Positions 20,346 to 30,817 are shown, counted from the stretch's first letter. The stretch: DNA of 64,000 nucleotides from an uncultured Lachnospiraceae bacterium (GCA_951802115.1 CATOPL010000004.1:62001-126000), one strand, 5' to 3'. The notes: generated by a model not told the origin, from the sequence alone. Made by a program: numbers and translations.

Positions 20346-21638
20346 TCATGGATCAAATACCTTATCAAGTATGTCTGAAAGGGGTTCCATCGTATTGAGC
20401 ATTTCCTGAAGCGTATTTGTCTGCGCCCCTGCTTCAATTAACAGAGCCTTATCCGACAGATGCAGATTATAGCGCAGACTCCTCAGATAGATATTTCTTG
20501 CCAGTCCCGGATAATACTGTTCGCTCATCAGCTTTAACTGCAAAGTCAGCGCCAGATTATTCTGTATGTAAGGATTATATAAATACTCGATGGGTCCGTT
20601 TTTTTTCGTCCGGCTCAGACCGTTAAAAAACATGAACCTTGCCATTGTTTTTCCATCAATCTCTGTGACCAGGCGTGTTCCTTCTGCCACCCCGTCCCGG
20701 TGCAGGTCAATCACCGACTGAATACTTTCATATTCTTCCAGTATTGCACTGATTTCCGCCTGGGCCTTGGTATATGCCTCGTTTCGATCCAATTTCCCAT
20801 CCACCAGATCATAAACGCTGGTCACATGCATCACGTCGTATCCTTTCTCCCTGAGAAGCTGCGCCAGATATTCTCCCACTCCAATAATCGTCGTCGAATT
20901 ATCTCCGGGAACCGAATCCACGAACCCCTCCTGCGAATGCGTATGATAAATCAGTATCTGCGGTCCCTCCACCTCTTTGTCAATGCTCATATCCATGGAC
21001 AAAAGCGTCTCCGCATTCAAATCTGCCGGTGAAATGGTGGTTGTTTTGTCCATCGTATAAAAGTTTTCAAATAAAAATTCAAAATCTGACAGCTCTTCCA
21101 TATTATATATGGTCCCCGCAGTTATGGCAGCAGGCTCTTCTTTCACCGGTTCTTCCTCTGTCTGTTCTGTTTCTTTCTGCTGTTCCTGCTCCTTTTCTGT
21201 CTGTTTCTCCAGAGCTTTTTCGTTTTCTGCCTGAGCCAGCGCTTCTACGTCATATTCTTCACCGTGTTCGTCCAGTTCGTTCTCGTCATGAACTCCACCG
21301 CTCACCAGCATTTCGTAAGTAGATGCATTTTCCATTCCTCCTGTCTGTTTTGCTCCATATTGCAGCCGATACAGAGGATGCATCTCCATCACTCGCTTTA
21401 TGTACCAGTCAGAGAAAGGAAGTATATCCTCCTCTGCATATTCCAGGAAAAGTCCAGGATACAGGCAGCGTGCAAATTCTCTTTGACATACACGCTGCAC
21501 AGACGCCTTTCCTTCATGAATCATGGCCTGCAGATCCCCCATCCAGAATCTTCTCCCACCGGTAAACACAATATAAAATCCTGCCATGAAAAAAATCATC
21601 CACAGTATCCAGTTCCAAAGTCGTGATAATCTCTCCAT
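20346..21638 (-). CDS. spoIIP: Stage II sporulation protein P
   Basis: ILIYHTHSQEGFVDS; SVIDLHRDGVAEGTRLVTEIDGKTMARFMFFNG; LLIEAGAQTNTLQE. Confidence 0.9.
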   Translation of the reverse strand: MERLSRLWNWILWMIFFMAGFYIVFTGGRRFWMGDLQAMIHEGKASVQRVCQREFARCLYPGLFLEYAEEDILPFSDWYIKRVMEMHPLYRLQYGAKQTGGMENASTYEMLVSGGVHDENELDEHGEEYDVEALAQAENEKALEKQTEKEQEQQKETEQTEEEPVKEEPAAITAGTIYNMEELSDFEFLFENFYTMDKTTTISPADLNAETLLSMDMSIDKEVEGPQILIYHTHSQEGFVDSVPGDNSTTIIGVGEYLAQLLREKGYDVMHVTSVYDLVDGKLDRNEAYTKAQAEISAILEEYESIQSVIDLHRDGVAEGTRLVTEIDGKTMARFMFFNGLSRTKKNGPIEYLYNPYIQNNLALTLQLKLMSEQYYPGLARNIYLRSLRYNLHLSDKALLIEAGAQTNTLQEMLNTMEPLSDILDKVFDP

Positions 21639-21678
21639 TTAATCCTCACCCATTTATTATATGGGAAAAGCATTCTTT

Positions 21679-22599
21679 CTATGCCTCGTTTGACACCTGA
21701 AATGCTATATTCAGCGCCTCCGAAAGCGTAAAGCTCAGCTGCTTGATTGTCTCGTCTATATTTTTCGGCGTCACAAACATCCCGTTCAGATGAGGAGGCA
21801 TCTGCTCGCAGTTTCCCTGCGCATCATAGATGATCGAGGCCGCCTCCACCACCGTCGGTACTCCGATGGCAATGACCGGAATTCCCAGACTTTCCTCTGT
21901 CAGACAGTTTCTGTGATTACCCACGCCGGACCCCGGCTGAATCCCTGTATCCGTAAGCTGAATCGTACGGCTCAGCCTCTTTGTGCTTCTTGCTGCCAGT
22001 GCGTCAATGACAATCAGAAGATCCGGTTTTGTCTGTTCCACAATTCCGCGTATGATCTCCGATGTCTCCATCCCTGTCTGAGCCATGACCCCGGGAACAA
22101 TTCCGCTGATCTGGCAGCATTTTTCCGTACCCATTACCTCTTTTCCATATTCTTTAATCAGATGTCTGGTAATTAAAAGATTGGAAACCGTCTTAGGTCC
22201 CAGTGCATCCGGAGTCACATCCCGATTACCAAGCCCTGCAACCAGAATCGAACGTTCCCTTTCTTCCCCCATCAGTTCTTTCAGATAACAGGCAAGCGTC
22301 TCGGATATTTCCCGATGATAGTCTTCATCCGGAGATGCCATTCCGGGAGCCTCCAGTGTCAGATAATTGCCCATGGGCTTTCCCATTTCCCGCGCCCCGC
22401 GTTCTGAAACAATCTGTACTCTTGTGAGGCGGATATCTTTAAACTCGTCGTAATCCTCCTCCACAATCACCCCATGAACTTCCTCTTCGCTGCCCTCAAA
22501 GCTTTCTCTTGCCTCCAGCGCCAGATCTGTCCGTACCCTCATCCGTTCCATCTGTTCTTCACTCCTCGTAATATCGTTCGTCACGATTTGCATCTGCAA
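21679..22599 (-). CDS. gpr: GPR endopeptidase (germination protease)
   Basis: RTDLALEARE; ILVAGLGNRDVTPDALGPKTVSNLLITRHL; LLIVIDALAARSTKRLSRTIQLTDTGIQPGSGVGNHR. Confidence 0.95.
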   Translation of the reverse strand: MQMQIVTNDITRSEEQMERMRVRTDLALEARESFEGSEEEVHGVIVEEDYDEFKDIRLTRVQIVSERGAREMGKPMGNYLTLEAPGMASPDEDYHREISETLACYLKELMGEERERSILVAGLGNRDVTPDALGPKTVSNLLITRHLIKEYGKEVMGTEKCCQISGIVPGVMAQTGMETSEIIRGIVEQTKPDLLIVIDALAARSTKRLSRTIQLTDTGIQPGSGVGNHRNCLTEESLGIPVIAIGVPTVVEAASIIYDAQGNCEQMPPHLNGMFVTPKNIDETIKQLSFTLSEALNIAFQVSNEA

Positions 22600-22720
22600 A
22601 CTGTAACTTCTGTGTCGTTACTGTTCTGATTCCGGCCGGCTAAGACAGCCCGTCCTGGAAAGCATACGTACAAACAGTAACATTGTTTATAATATTTCCG
22701 TAAAAATATAGATTTATGTA

Positions 22721-22749
22721 TTGACACCAGCCTTCCTTTCGACTAGAAT
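22721..22749 (+). promoter_or_regulatory. Sigma-A promoter for rpsT
   Basis: TTGACA (22721-22726) - 17 bp - TAGAAT (22744-22749). Confidence 0.8.
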
Positions 22750-22856
22750 ATATTCGTGTGTTTCCATGTAAAGCTATACCGTGTCTCGCTTTCATGAAGC
22801 ACGTCATATAAACATCATGAAATTGAATCACAGAAAATAAACCGGAGGTGCACAAA

Positions 22857-23120
22857 TTGGCTAATATCAAATCTGCTAAGAAAAGAATTCTGGTTACACA
22901 GACCAGAACCGCAAGAAACAAAGCAATCAAATCTGAAGTAAAGACAATGATCAAAAAGGTATACGCAGCCATTGATTCCAAAGATCAGGAGTCTGCAAAA
23001 GCTGCTCTGAAAGACGCCATCTCCACAATGGACAAGGCAACTTCCAAAGGCGTATATCATAAAAACACAACTTCCAGAAAAATTTCCCGTTTGCAGAAAG
23101 CTGTAAACGCCATGGCTTAA
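22857..23120 (+). CDS. rpsT: 30S ribosomal protein S20, TTG start
   Basis: (M)ANIKSAKKRILVTQTRTARNKAIKSEVKTMIKK; TTG at 22857 follows the ccggaggtgcacaaa RBS. Confidence 0.93.
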   Translation: MANIKSAKKRILVTQTRTARNKAIKSEVKTMIKKVYAAIDSKDQESAKAALKDAISTMDKATSKGVYHKNTTSRKISRLQKAVNAMA

Positions 23121-23138
23121 AGCCTTTGATACATGTAT

Positions 23139-23176
23139 AAAACCGGCTGGTTCCGTCATTCCAGCCGGTTTTTTAT
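23139..23176 (+). terminator. Terminator after rpsT
   Basis: aaaaccggctgg / ccagccggtttt followed by T run. Confidence 0.85.
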
Positions 23177-23222
23177 ATGATCTGCAAAAAATATTCTCTG
23201 ACTTTGCATCTGTTTACTGCGT

Positions 23223-24212
23223 TCACTCCGAAACCGGTGAACTGTATTTTACAATCAGCAGCTCCACGCTGAGCTGATCAGACAGACGGCCGGTTTTGAC
23301 TTTTTCCTCGGTATCCACGCAGTCTTCCACTGCCCTGCGAAGCTGTACCGACGTAAATTTTCTGCACTGCGCCATGTATTTTCCCATGGCAAAAGGCGGA
23401 ACGCCTGCCGCTTTTGCCATCTCTCCCCGCTCCATTCCCTGAGCAGACAGTTCTTTCAGCTGTAAAAGCTGATGAAACTGCCGGGTGATCAGATAAAGGA
23501 TCCTCATAGGAGGCTCTTTCATAGAAAGAAGATCCGCATATAAATTCAGCGCCCGCCTCTGGTCCTGTTCTGTAATCGCCTGTATCATATCAAAGATGCG
23601 GTTTTCTGTCCGTTCTGTACAGACTGCTTCTACGTCAGCCGTTGTGATCACGTCTTTCCCCTCTGTATAACACAGAAGCTTCTCCAGCTCATGGTCAATA
23701 TGTTCCATGTCCGCACCGGTACGCTCCAGAAATACATGCATGGTTTCTTCTGTAATACTTCTGCCTTCTTTTTTCAAAGTGCCCAATACCCACCGCGTCA
23801 GCGTACGTTCATCCTGGCGTTTAAATTCCACAACTCTTCCGGCTTTTTTAATCGCCTTATAAAGCCTGCCTCTTTTATCTATTTCTGCTTCTGTCAGGAT
23901 CAGAAAGGTGCTCGCCGGAATGTCCGCAAGATAGTCAGCCAGCTCCGGGCATGCATTTTTGGCAAATCCGCTGTCCTGAAGTTCTATGACTCTCCGCTCC
24001 GCAAAGAAAGGCATCGTCTCAGCCAGATCGATAATTTCCCTGGGATTGATATTTTTCCCCTCAAAAGACGCAGCATTCATCGTATCTTCCGGATCCAGCA
24101 AAGCGTCGCGCAGCCGTTTTCTGTACTGGTTCCGCAGATAAGTCTCCTCACCGGTCAGAAGATACACATTTTTAAATTTTCCGCTTTTTATATCTTCCAT
24201 CAACAATTTCAT
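23223..24212 (-). CDS. holA: DNA polymerase III delta subunit
   Basis: VYLLTGEETYLRNQYRKRLRDAL; ARNILYLITRQF-type C-terminal region. Confidence 0.88.
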   Translation of the reverse strand: MKLLMEDIKSGKFKNVYLLTGEETYLRNQYRKRLRDALLDPEDTMNAASFEGKNINPREIIDLAETMPFFAERRVIELQDSGFAKNACPELADYLADIPASTFLILTEAEIDKRGRLYKAIKKAGRVVEFKRQDERTLTRWVLGTLKKEGRSITEETMHVFLERTGADMEHIDHELEKLLCYTEGKDVITTADVEAVCTERTENRIFDMIQAITEQDQRRALNLYADLLSMKEPPMRILYLITRQFHQLLQLKELSAQGMERGEMAKAAGVPPFAMGKYMAQCRKFTSVQLRRAVEDCVDTEEKVKTGRLSDQLSVELLIVKYSSPVSE

Positions 24213-24269
24213 AACGTCTTTCTCTCCATTCCATCCCTGCTGCCGTTTTAATATTCTATCACGAACCCC

Positions 24270-26492
24270 TCATGGAAGCAAGTCAAGCTTTTTCATCCCT
24301 TTTATACGTACGCGCTTCCCGTCAGTCCATACCCGGACGGCTCCGCAGTCCTTCGTGACGCAGACTTTGCTTCCGACGTCTCTTAGTCTGTCAAGCGTCT
24401 CTTTTCCCGGATGTCCGTATCGATTCGTGGAACTGCAGGATATCAGGCTGACCGCCGGACGCAGCTGCGCAAGAAACCGTTCTGCAGAGGAATGCTTCGA
24501 ACCATGATGGGCCGTTTTCAGAATCTCTATTTCTTTCAGTATGCCAGTGGATACAAGCTTTTCCTCCGTCTTCTTTCCGATATCTCCGGTAAAAAGCATC
24601 TGAAATTCCTGATATTCAGCCATCAGAACCAGCGACAGATCGTTTCTGTCTTCCGACGCTGTTTTTTTATCCGGCCAGAGGCAGGAAAGAGAAAAATCAG
24701 CTTCTGTCAGACGATCGCCGGCTCCCATATACAGAACCGGAATTCCTGCCTCCAAAAAAACTTTCTCCGCCTCCTCATAAGCTTCGTCTTTTACTGCCAG
24801 CCTGGGAAGCACTACATGACCGATTCGCAGACCGGCGCTGCTTCTGCTTTCCTCCGCCAGTTCCAAAAGTCCGTTGATATGGTCCTGATCCATATGAGAA
24901 ACAAATATGTAGTCCAGCGTCCGTATACCTGACCATTGAAGAAAGGGCAGAATTCGATATTTTCCTACATTTTTCACATTGGAACTTCCGCCGTCATACA
25001 GACAGGCTGATCCGGACGGTGTCCGAAAAAATATAGAATCCCCCTGTCCTACATCCAGCATGCAAATCTCCAGTCCATGGGAGATACGCAGACATAAAAG
25101 ACATGCACACAGCATCAAAGGACCCAGCCCGGCAGCCAGAATTTTTCTTCGAGGACAGAACTTTTCTTTTTCTCTCCAGTATTTTTTTCTTCGTTTTTCT
25201 CTGTATAAAAGCAATAGTCCTGCTGACAAAACTCCATAGTAAAACAATAGTTTCCAGACAGGCGGACAGCCGACAGTCAGGACTGAACCCGGCAAAGCCA
25301 GGCAGCTTCGTCCCGCCCACTCATACAGTTTAAGGATCAGGCGGCAGGGAACCGCACACACAGCGGCGGCCGGAAGGCAAAACAGTCCGGTAATGCCGCA
25401 TACAAATCCGCATATCATCAAAACGCTCATCAGAGGAACTGCCAGCAAGTTTAAAATCGTGGAATATAACGGATATTCATAAAAAAAGACGAGCAGAAGA
25501 GGAAACGTCATGAGCAGGACGGACAGACTGACTGACAGGGCCTGACATATCCGTCCCTGTTTCTCTTTATACAATTTCCAGACCGGAAGAAACAGTGCGA
25601 TCGCAGTGACTGCGCCATAAGATAAAAGAAACGCGCTCTGCTTTACACAGATCGGATTTGTACACATAAGAATCAATGCGGAAATGCCAATTCCTGTCAG
25701 CATATCATAGGTACGTCCGATCAGTTCCGCCAGAATTGCCATACCGCACATCAGCACTGCTCTTACGGTAGATATAGAAGCTCCTGTCATCCAGCAGTAT
25801 GCAAACAGGAATGCTGCCACAGGTATCCCTGATCCCGCGCAGGAACCGGTTATCCTCCGCAAAAGACGATACAGTCCCATCCCTGCCAGAGAAATATGAA
25901 GTCCTGATATTGCCAACAGGTGAGAGATGCCGTTTTTCTGATACAGTTCTTTCAGTTCTCTGTCCAGTTCCTCTTTTCTGCCCAACACCATCGCCTGCAT
26001 CAGCCCACTGTCCTGTTCATCCAGGACTTTTTTATACACCTCGCCGATTTGTTTTTGCAGATCCAGAAGTCTCTGCCGCACAGGGGAAGCGCAAACCGCC
26101 AGAACTTTTGCATGTTCTGCATAAAATGTATAGGAGATTCCTTTTCCCTGATAATATAGCCTGCTGTTAAATTGTCCCGGATTAGTTGCTTCTTCGATTG
26201 GATAAATAGTTCCCGAAAGGGATAGATATGTTCCTGCCTGATATCCACAGGATTTTTTCAGATACACAAGAATCTGTCCGGTTTCAAAATCAAATCCATT
26301 TCCCTCCACCTGACAGTCTGTCAAATAAATCTGTATTTTATCATCTTTTTCCATCTGCCGGCTTACCTTCCCGATAACCTGCGCCTCGCATTTCTCTGCC
26401 ATTTTAAGGGGTTCATAAAAGAACCCCGCCGGCAGCAGACTCAGGATCAGGAATACCAGCAAAGCCAGACACGCCATCGGCCGCTGTTTCAT
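24270..26492 (-). CDS. comEC: DNA internalization-related competence protein ComEC/Rec2
   Basis: HLLAISGLHISLAGMGLYRLLRR; C-terminal beta-lactamase-like LDVGQGDSIFFRTPSG...SHMDQDHINGLLEL. Confidence 0.92.
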   Translation of the reverse strand: MKQRPMACLALLVFLILSLLPAGFFYEPLKMAEKCEAQVIGKVSRQMEKDDKIQIYLTDCQVEGNGFDFETGQILVYLKKSCGYQAGTYLSLSGTIYPIEEATNPGQFNSRLYYQGKGISYTFYAEHAKVLAVCASPVRQRLLDLQKQIGEVYKKVLDEQDSGLMQAMVLGRKEELDRELKELYQKNGISHLLAISGLHISLAGMGLYRLLRRITGSCAGSGIPVAAFLFAYCWMTGASISTVRAVLMCGMAILAELIGRTYDMLTGIGISALILMCTNPICVKQSAFLLSYGAVTAIALFLPVWKLYKEKQGRICQALSVSLSVLLMTFPLLLVFFYEYPLYSTILNLLAVPLMSVLMICGFVCGITGLFCLPAAAVCAVPCRLILKLYEWAGRSCLALPGSVLTVGCPPVWKLLFYYGVLSAGLLLLYREKRRKKYWREKEKFCPRRKILAAGLGPLMLCACLLCLRISHGLEICMLDVGQGDSIFFRTPSGSACLYDGGSSNVKNVGKYRILPFLQWSGIRTLDYIFVSHMDQDHINGLLELAEESRSSAGLRIGHVVLPRLAVKDEAYEEAEKVFLEAGIPVLYMGAGDRLTEADFSLSCLWPDKKTASEDRNDLSLVLMAEYQEFQMLFTGDIGKKTEEKLVSTGILKEIEILKTAHHGSKHSSAERFLAQLRPAVSLISCSSTNRYGHPGKETLDRLRDVGSKVCVTKDCGAVRVWTDGKRVRIKGMKKLDLLP

Positions 26493-27403
26493 TCAATTAA
26501 GTCCTCATTTCTTTCAAATATCGTATCAAAATTAATGCTTTCCCGAAAGATCCGGTCCGTCTCTCCGTCGATGCTGATCTGTACTTTCTGCGCATCCGTA
26601 TTCTTTATCAGCGAATTGACAATCGAGTAAATCGGAATGCTCTCTGTCACATTGTATCCTGTTTCCAGAAACCCCGCGTCCAGATTGACATAACAGATTC
26701 CGTCCCTGACCGATACACTGACCAAGCGGGTATTCACCGGGATTGTCGGATATGCACCTTCATAAGGCGGACCGGCGATCAACCGCTCTACAATCAGTTT
26801 TTCCAAAGATATATTACTGTTGTATTCCATCGGCACACGCTGCGTAACCAGTTTGTCTCCCGCCTCATTTGTATAATACAGTGTCAGATCTGCCGTCCGG
26901 TAAGCATTGATCTCCTCCCCGGCATTTTCTATGAACTGTTCCTCATTCATCAGCCCCACTGCCTTCCCTTTCAAATCCATAAGAGGCTGATCTACAACAC
27001 GAAATCCGATGTAATCAATTTCCGGAATCTGACACAAGGTTCTCACCAGAGCTGCACGACACAGAACTTCATAAACCTTGAGCATATCCAGGTACTCGAC
27101 AGAAAAGTTCAGATAAAGCTGATTGTGCTCAATCTCATAGCTTTCGATCCGCACATTCTCCGGAAGCGGCGGCTTATAACTTCCATTCTCCGGATTTTCA
27201 CGCAGAAGCCCCAGCATCTCGCTCAACAGTCCTTCTGTATTTTCCGCCTGCAGTTCCCTGTATTCATAATCAAGCCGGGTCTCCTCCTGGTTTATATACC
27301 AGATGCGATATCCGCTCTCTTCCACCTCACTCTGTCTGCCGCATCCTGCCGCAAACAGACAGAATAATCCTCCAAGGAGAAAAAAAATCATCCATTTTCT
27401 CAT
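26489..27403 (-). CDS. GerMN-domain lipoprotein
   Basis: Lipobox-like LFAAGC; two GerMN-like repeats (LYLNFSVEYL..., ICYVNLDAGFL...). Confidence 0.8.
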   Translation of the reverse strand: MRKWMIFFLLGGLFCLFAAGCGRQSEVEESGYRIWYINQEETRLDYEYRELQAENTEGLLSEMLGLLRENPENGSYKPPLPENVRIESYEIEHNQLYLNFSVEYLDMLKVYEVLCRAALVRTLCQIPEIDYIGFRVVDQPLMDLKGKAVGLMNEEQFIENAGEEINAYRTADLTLYYTNEAGDKLVTQRVPMEYNSNISLEKLIVERLIAGPPYEGAYPTIPVNTRLVSVSVRDGICYVNLDAGFLETGYNVTESIPIYSIVNSLIKNTDAQKVQISIDGETDRIFRESINFDTIFERNEDLIE

Positions 27404-27565
27404 CTTTTTTCCTTCTGATCAAAATTTTTCATCCGCCCCGAAATATACGCTTGTAGCCATAAAGGTTTTGCAGGAATATATATTCTTCAATCCTTTTGAA
27501 CCTCTGCAGACAGACGATGTCCTTTTTATAAAACTGATAAATTTTCAGACGCACATCAAAGCGTC

Positions 27566-29014
27566 TCAAATAATATAGCGAAGCGGAATTCTTACGGTAA
27601 AAGTAGTGCCCTGACCCGTCTCACTCTGTACACGGATTGCCCCTCTGTGTGCCACGACCGCGCTTTTCGTAATCGCAAGCCCAAGTCCTGTGCCGCCAAT
27701 CTCACGGGAATGGGACTTATCCACCCGGTAAAACCTTTCAAATATATAATCCAGCGACTCCTGAGGAATCCCCATACCGGAATCACTGACCTTTACATAA
27801 AAAAACTTATGATCTGCATCCAGGCTGACCCTGACCCAACCGTTCTCGCGATTGTATTTGATTGCATTTTCCACCAGATTTGAAAAAGCCAGCGACAGTC
27901 TGGTCGTATCAATCTCCGCACTTACCTTGCGATTGCTTTCAAACACGACCTCTATGTTCGCCAGTTCTGCAATCGGGCGCAGACGCTTCAAAATCAGTTC
28001 CAGAAACTCATTGACATTCGTAACCGTCACATTCAGTTCCGTCACCTTGCGATCCGTTTTTACCAATGTCAGCAGATCGGAGATGATCGTATTTTCCCGG
28101 TCGATTTCTTCTGCTATATCCTGCATAAATTCCTGATACAGTTCCACGGGCGCACCCTCCTGCACAAGCAGAGAATCTGCCAGCACTTTCATGGAAGCAA
28201 GCGGCGTCTTCAGTTCATGGGAGACGTTTGAGACGAATTCCTGTCTGGATTCCTCCATCAGACGAAGTTTGGTCAGAAGGCTGTTGAATGTATTGGAAAT
28301 ATTCTCCGTCTCCGTACAATCGTGAATATCCAGATCTCCGTCCAGCGCCCCTTCTACCAGATCACCGATAAATTTATTCATATAGCGCAATGGTTTTACC
28401 AGCCATCCGGACAGGAAAACTGCCAGTGCCAGCACGCAGAGACTCCCTGCCACCAGCCAGATCTCCATAAAATTCCGCAGACTGTCGCGTCTGGCGTTCA
28501 GACTGTCTGTCGACGCACTGGCCAGAATCACCCCAATCACAGCTTTGTCTTCCGAACTGCTCATGATAGGAACTGTCATCTCGATAAACCGGCCGCTGAC
28601 ATAATGGCTCGTACTTTCACCTTTGAAGCATTTGATCACTTCTTCCGCCAGCATGGTACGGCCTTCTTCCAGCGCATATGTATCCACCATAATCTGAAAA
28701 TTACGGTCAATAATAAGAAGTCTTCCATCATACAGCGTGGCAAGCTGTGTAAGTTCGCCTGTGAGCGTCTCATTGCTCGGATCATCCAGATAATTAGCGC
28801 TTCCAAGCTGTGAAGCAAGAATCTGGCACTGATTATTCACATCATTTCCCAGCCTGGTAAGCGACTGCTCTGTATATGCAGATAAAAAGACCGACGAAAG
28901 AATCAGTGCCGGAACCGTTCCGATCAAAAAAAGAATCACCAGAATGCGAAAATTAAGACTTTTAAAAAATTTACCGTTCAGAAAAAAATTTTCCGCCACA
29001 TTCAGTTTAAGCAT
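27566..29014 (-). CDS. Membrane sensor histidine kinase (HAMP)
   Basis: FVSNVSHELKTPLASMKVLADSLL; RVDKSHSREIGGTGLGLAITK. Confidence 0.92.
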   Translation of the reverse strand: MLKLNVAENFFLNGKFFKSLNFRILVILFLIGTVPALILSSVFLSAYTEQSLTRLGNDVNNQCQILASQLGSANYLDDPSNETLTGELTQLATLYDGRLLIIDRNFQIMVDTYALEEGRTMLAEEVIKCFKGESTSHYVSGRFIEMTVPIMSSSEDKAVIGVILASASTDSLNARRDSLRNFMEIWLVAGSLCVLALAVFLSGWLVKPLRYMNKFIGDLVEGALDGDLDIHDCTETENISNTFNSLLTKLRLMEESRQEFVSNVSHELKTPLASMKVLADSLLVQEGAPVELYQEFMQDIAEEIDRENTIISDLLTLVKTDRKVTELNVTVTNVNEFLELILKRLRPIAELANIEVVFESNRKVSAEIDTTRLSLAFSNLVENAIKYNRENGWVRVSLDADHKFFYVKVSDSGMGIPQESLDYIFERFYRVDKSHSREIGGTGLGLAITKSAVVAHRGAIRVQSETGQGTTFTVRIPLRYII

Positions 29015-29708
29015 TGAAATAATACCCTACTCCCCACTTGGTATGTACATACTTCGGTTCGCTTGGTTTCTGCTCAATTTTTTCGCGAAGCCTCCGGATA
29101 TGCACATCCACCGTACGCACATCGCCTGGATAATCATATCCCCAAACTGCATTGAGAAGATGATCCCGGCTGTATACCTTATTCGGGTTCAGCGCCATAA
29201 GCTCCAGAAGATCAAATTCCTTGGCCGTCAGATTGATCTCTCTTCCGGCTATATTCAGTCTGCGGCTCTCACAGTCCAGATGAAACTCTCCTTTGTCAAC
29301 GACCCTGCGCTTCTCTTTTTCCGGCGCCTTTTTTCTGGTACGGCGCATAATAGCTTTGATTCTGGCCTTTACTTCCAGAATATTAAACGGTTTCGTTATA
29401 TAATCATCCGCACCGTAATCCAGGCCCAGAATCTTATCCATATCATCGCCTTTTGCAGTCAGCATGACCACCGGAACACTGGAAAATTCTCTAAGCTGCT
29501 GACATACTTCAAAACCTGTCAGTTTCGGAAGCATTACATCCAGGAGAACAATGTCATACTCATTGTCTTTGATCATTTCCAGCGCTTCTTCTCCATCATA
29601 GGCACAGTCCACCTCCATACCGTCCTGCTCAAGACTGAACCGGATTCCTTTAACGATCAGCTTCTCATCGTCCACTACCAATACTTTCTGTCCCATTTCC
29701 CACCTCAA
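29007..29708 (-). CDS. OmpR-family response regulator
   Basis: VLVVDDEKLIVKGI...VVMLTAKGDDMDKILGLDYGADDYITKPF; winged-helix GYDYPGDVRTVDVHIRRLREKIE. Confidence 0.93.
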   Translation of the reverse strand: MRWEMGQKVLVVDDEKLIVKGIRFSLEQDGMEVDCAYDGEEALEMIKDNEYDIVLLDVMLPKLTGFEVCQQLREFSSVPVVMLTAKGDDMDKILGLDYGADDYITKPFNILEVKARIKAIMRRTRKKAPEKEKRRVVDKGEFHLDCESRRLNIAGREINLTAKEFDLLELMALNPNKVYSRDHLLNAVWGYDYPGDVRTVDVHIRRLREKIEQKPSEPKYVHTKWGVGYYFNA

Positions 29709-30217
29709 TCAACTGCTATCTGATTTTGTATTTTAGAAAAAATGCCTTCCTTAATGCCCGGAACCAGCATAATATCTTCTTCTTTTGTAAATAAGCCGTT
29801 CTGTGTGCGATACTCAATGATCGCTTTCGCCCGGGTTTCTCCAATGCCGTTCAAAGTCATAAGTTCTTCCGCGCCTGCAGAATTGATGTTGATTTTTCCG
29901 TCGGATCCCGCCGTTTCATTTGCAAAGAGTCCGGACTCCTGTTCTTTCTTTCCTCCGGCCTGCTCCAAATCCAACCTGTCTTTCTGACCGTTTCGCTGCT
30001 CAGAAGTCTCTGTCTGTTCCTGCGTTCCCTGCCAAACAGACCTGTTCTCTTTGATTTCTTCCGTCTCATCCGAATTTTCTTCTTCGCAGAAAAATGTCAG
30101 TTCTTCCTTTCCTCTAAGCTGCAGGCCACAGAAAGAAGTGCTGCATCCGGCCAGACACAAAAGAATGCCTGCACAGGCCAGATATACTACTGTCCGCCAT
30201 GTTCTTTGATACTTCAT
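29705..30217 (-). CDS. comEA: ComEA-like helix-hairpin-helix protein with lipobox
   Basis: INSAGAEELMTLNGIGETRAKAIIEYRTQNGLFTKEEDIMLVPGIKEGIFSKI; N-terminal LLCLAGC; start MKYQRTW. Confidence 0.85.
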   Translation of the reverse strand: MKYQRTWRTVVYLACAGILLCLAGCSTSFCGLQLRGKEELTFFCEEENSDETEEIKENRSVWQGTQEQTETSEQRNGQKDRLDLEQAGGKKEQESGLFANETAGSDGKININSAGAEELMTLNGIGETRAKAIIEYRTQNGLFTKEEDIMLVPGIKEGIFSKIQNQIAVD

Positions 30218-30297
30218 ATTCTTCTTCCTTTCGGAAGAAAAGTCATCCATGCCTGTTTTCATTGTAACGGACTTGTATCAGAAACACAAGAAAAATC

Positions 30298-30732
30298 TTA
30301 ACTTTCCCACTCAAATAATATTACGCCTGCCACTGCTACCAAAAGCCCTGCCAGCTTCCGGACAGAAAAGTCTCCCTTTTCTACTCCGAACAGGCCAAGC
30401 AGCTCCACTCCCCACGAGACGGAAAGCTGGGCAATCACGATCAGCATAGTTGATTTTGCCGGACCCAGAACAGACATACTCTGAATCACCGTATAGGTGA
30501 TAAACGCGCCGAAAACTCCGCCCAGCAGTACATATTTGGGATTTATTTTCAGCAGTGCGGAAAAACTGCTTCTGTCAGACACTGCCCATACGGCAAGACA
30601 GGTCAGCAGTGCAGAAAACTGTACCCAGGACGCCGATACCCACATACTGCTCTGCTTGGTCACTTCCGTATTAAAAACACCCTGAAGGCTCATCAGCGCA
30701 CCTGATATCAATGCAATAAAAATTCCAGTCAT
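30298..30732 (-). CDS. YdcZ-like DMT-superfamily membrane protein
   Basis: 144 aa hydrophobic; SGALMSLQGVFNT...GPAKSTMLIVIAQLSVSWGVELLGLFG. Confidence 0.75.
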   Translation of the reverse strand: MTGIFIALISGALMSLQGVFNTEVTKQSSMWVSASWVQFSALLTCLAVWAVSDRSSFSALLKINPKYVLLGGVFGAFITYTVIQSMSVLGPAKSTMLIVIAQLSVSWGVELLGLFGVEKGDFSVRKLAGLLVAVAGVILFEWES

Positions 30733-30817
30733 AGGGACCCCTCCTTTTTTTCAAGTGTGTCCATATAACCGGAATTCTATACTTTTTGAACTACTAATGT
30801 TCAATAAGGTATACTTT

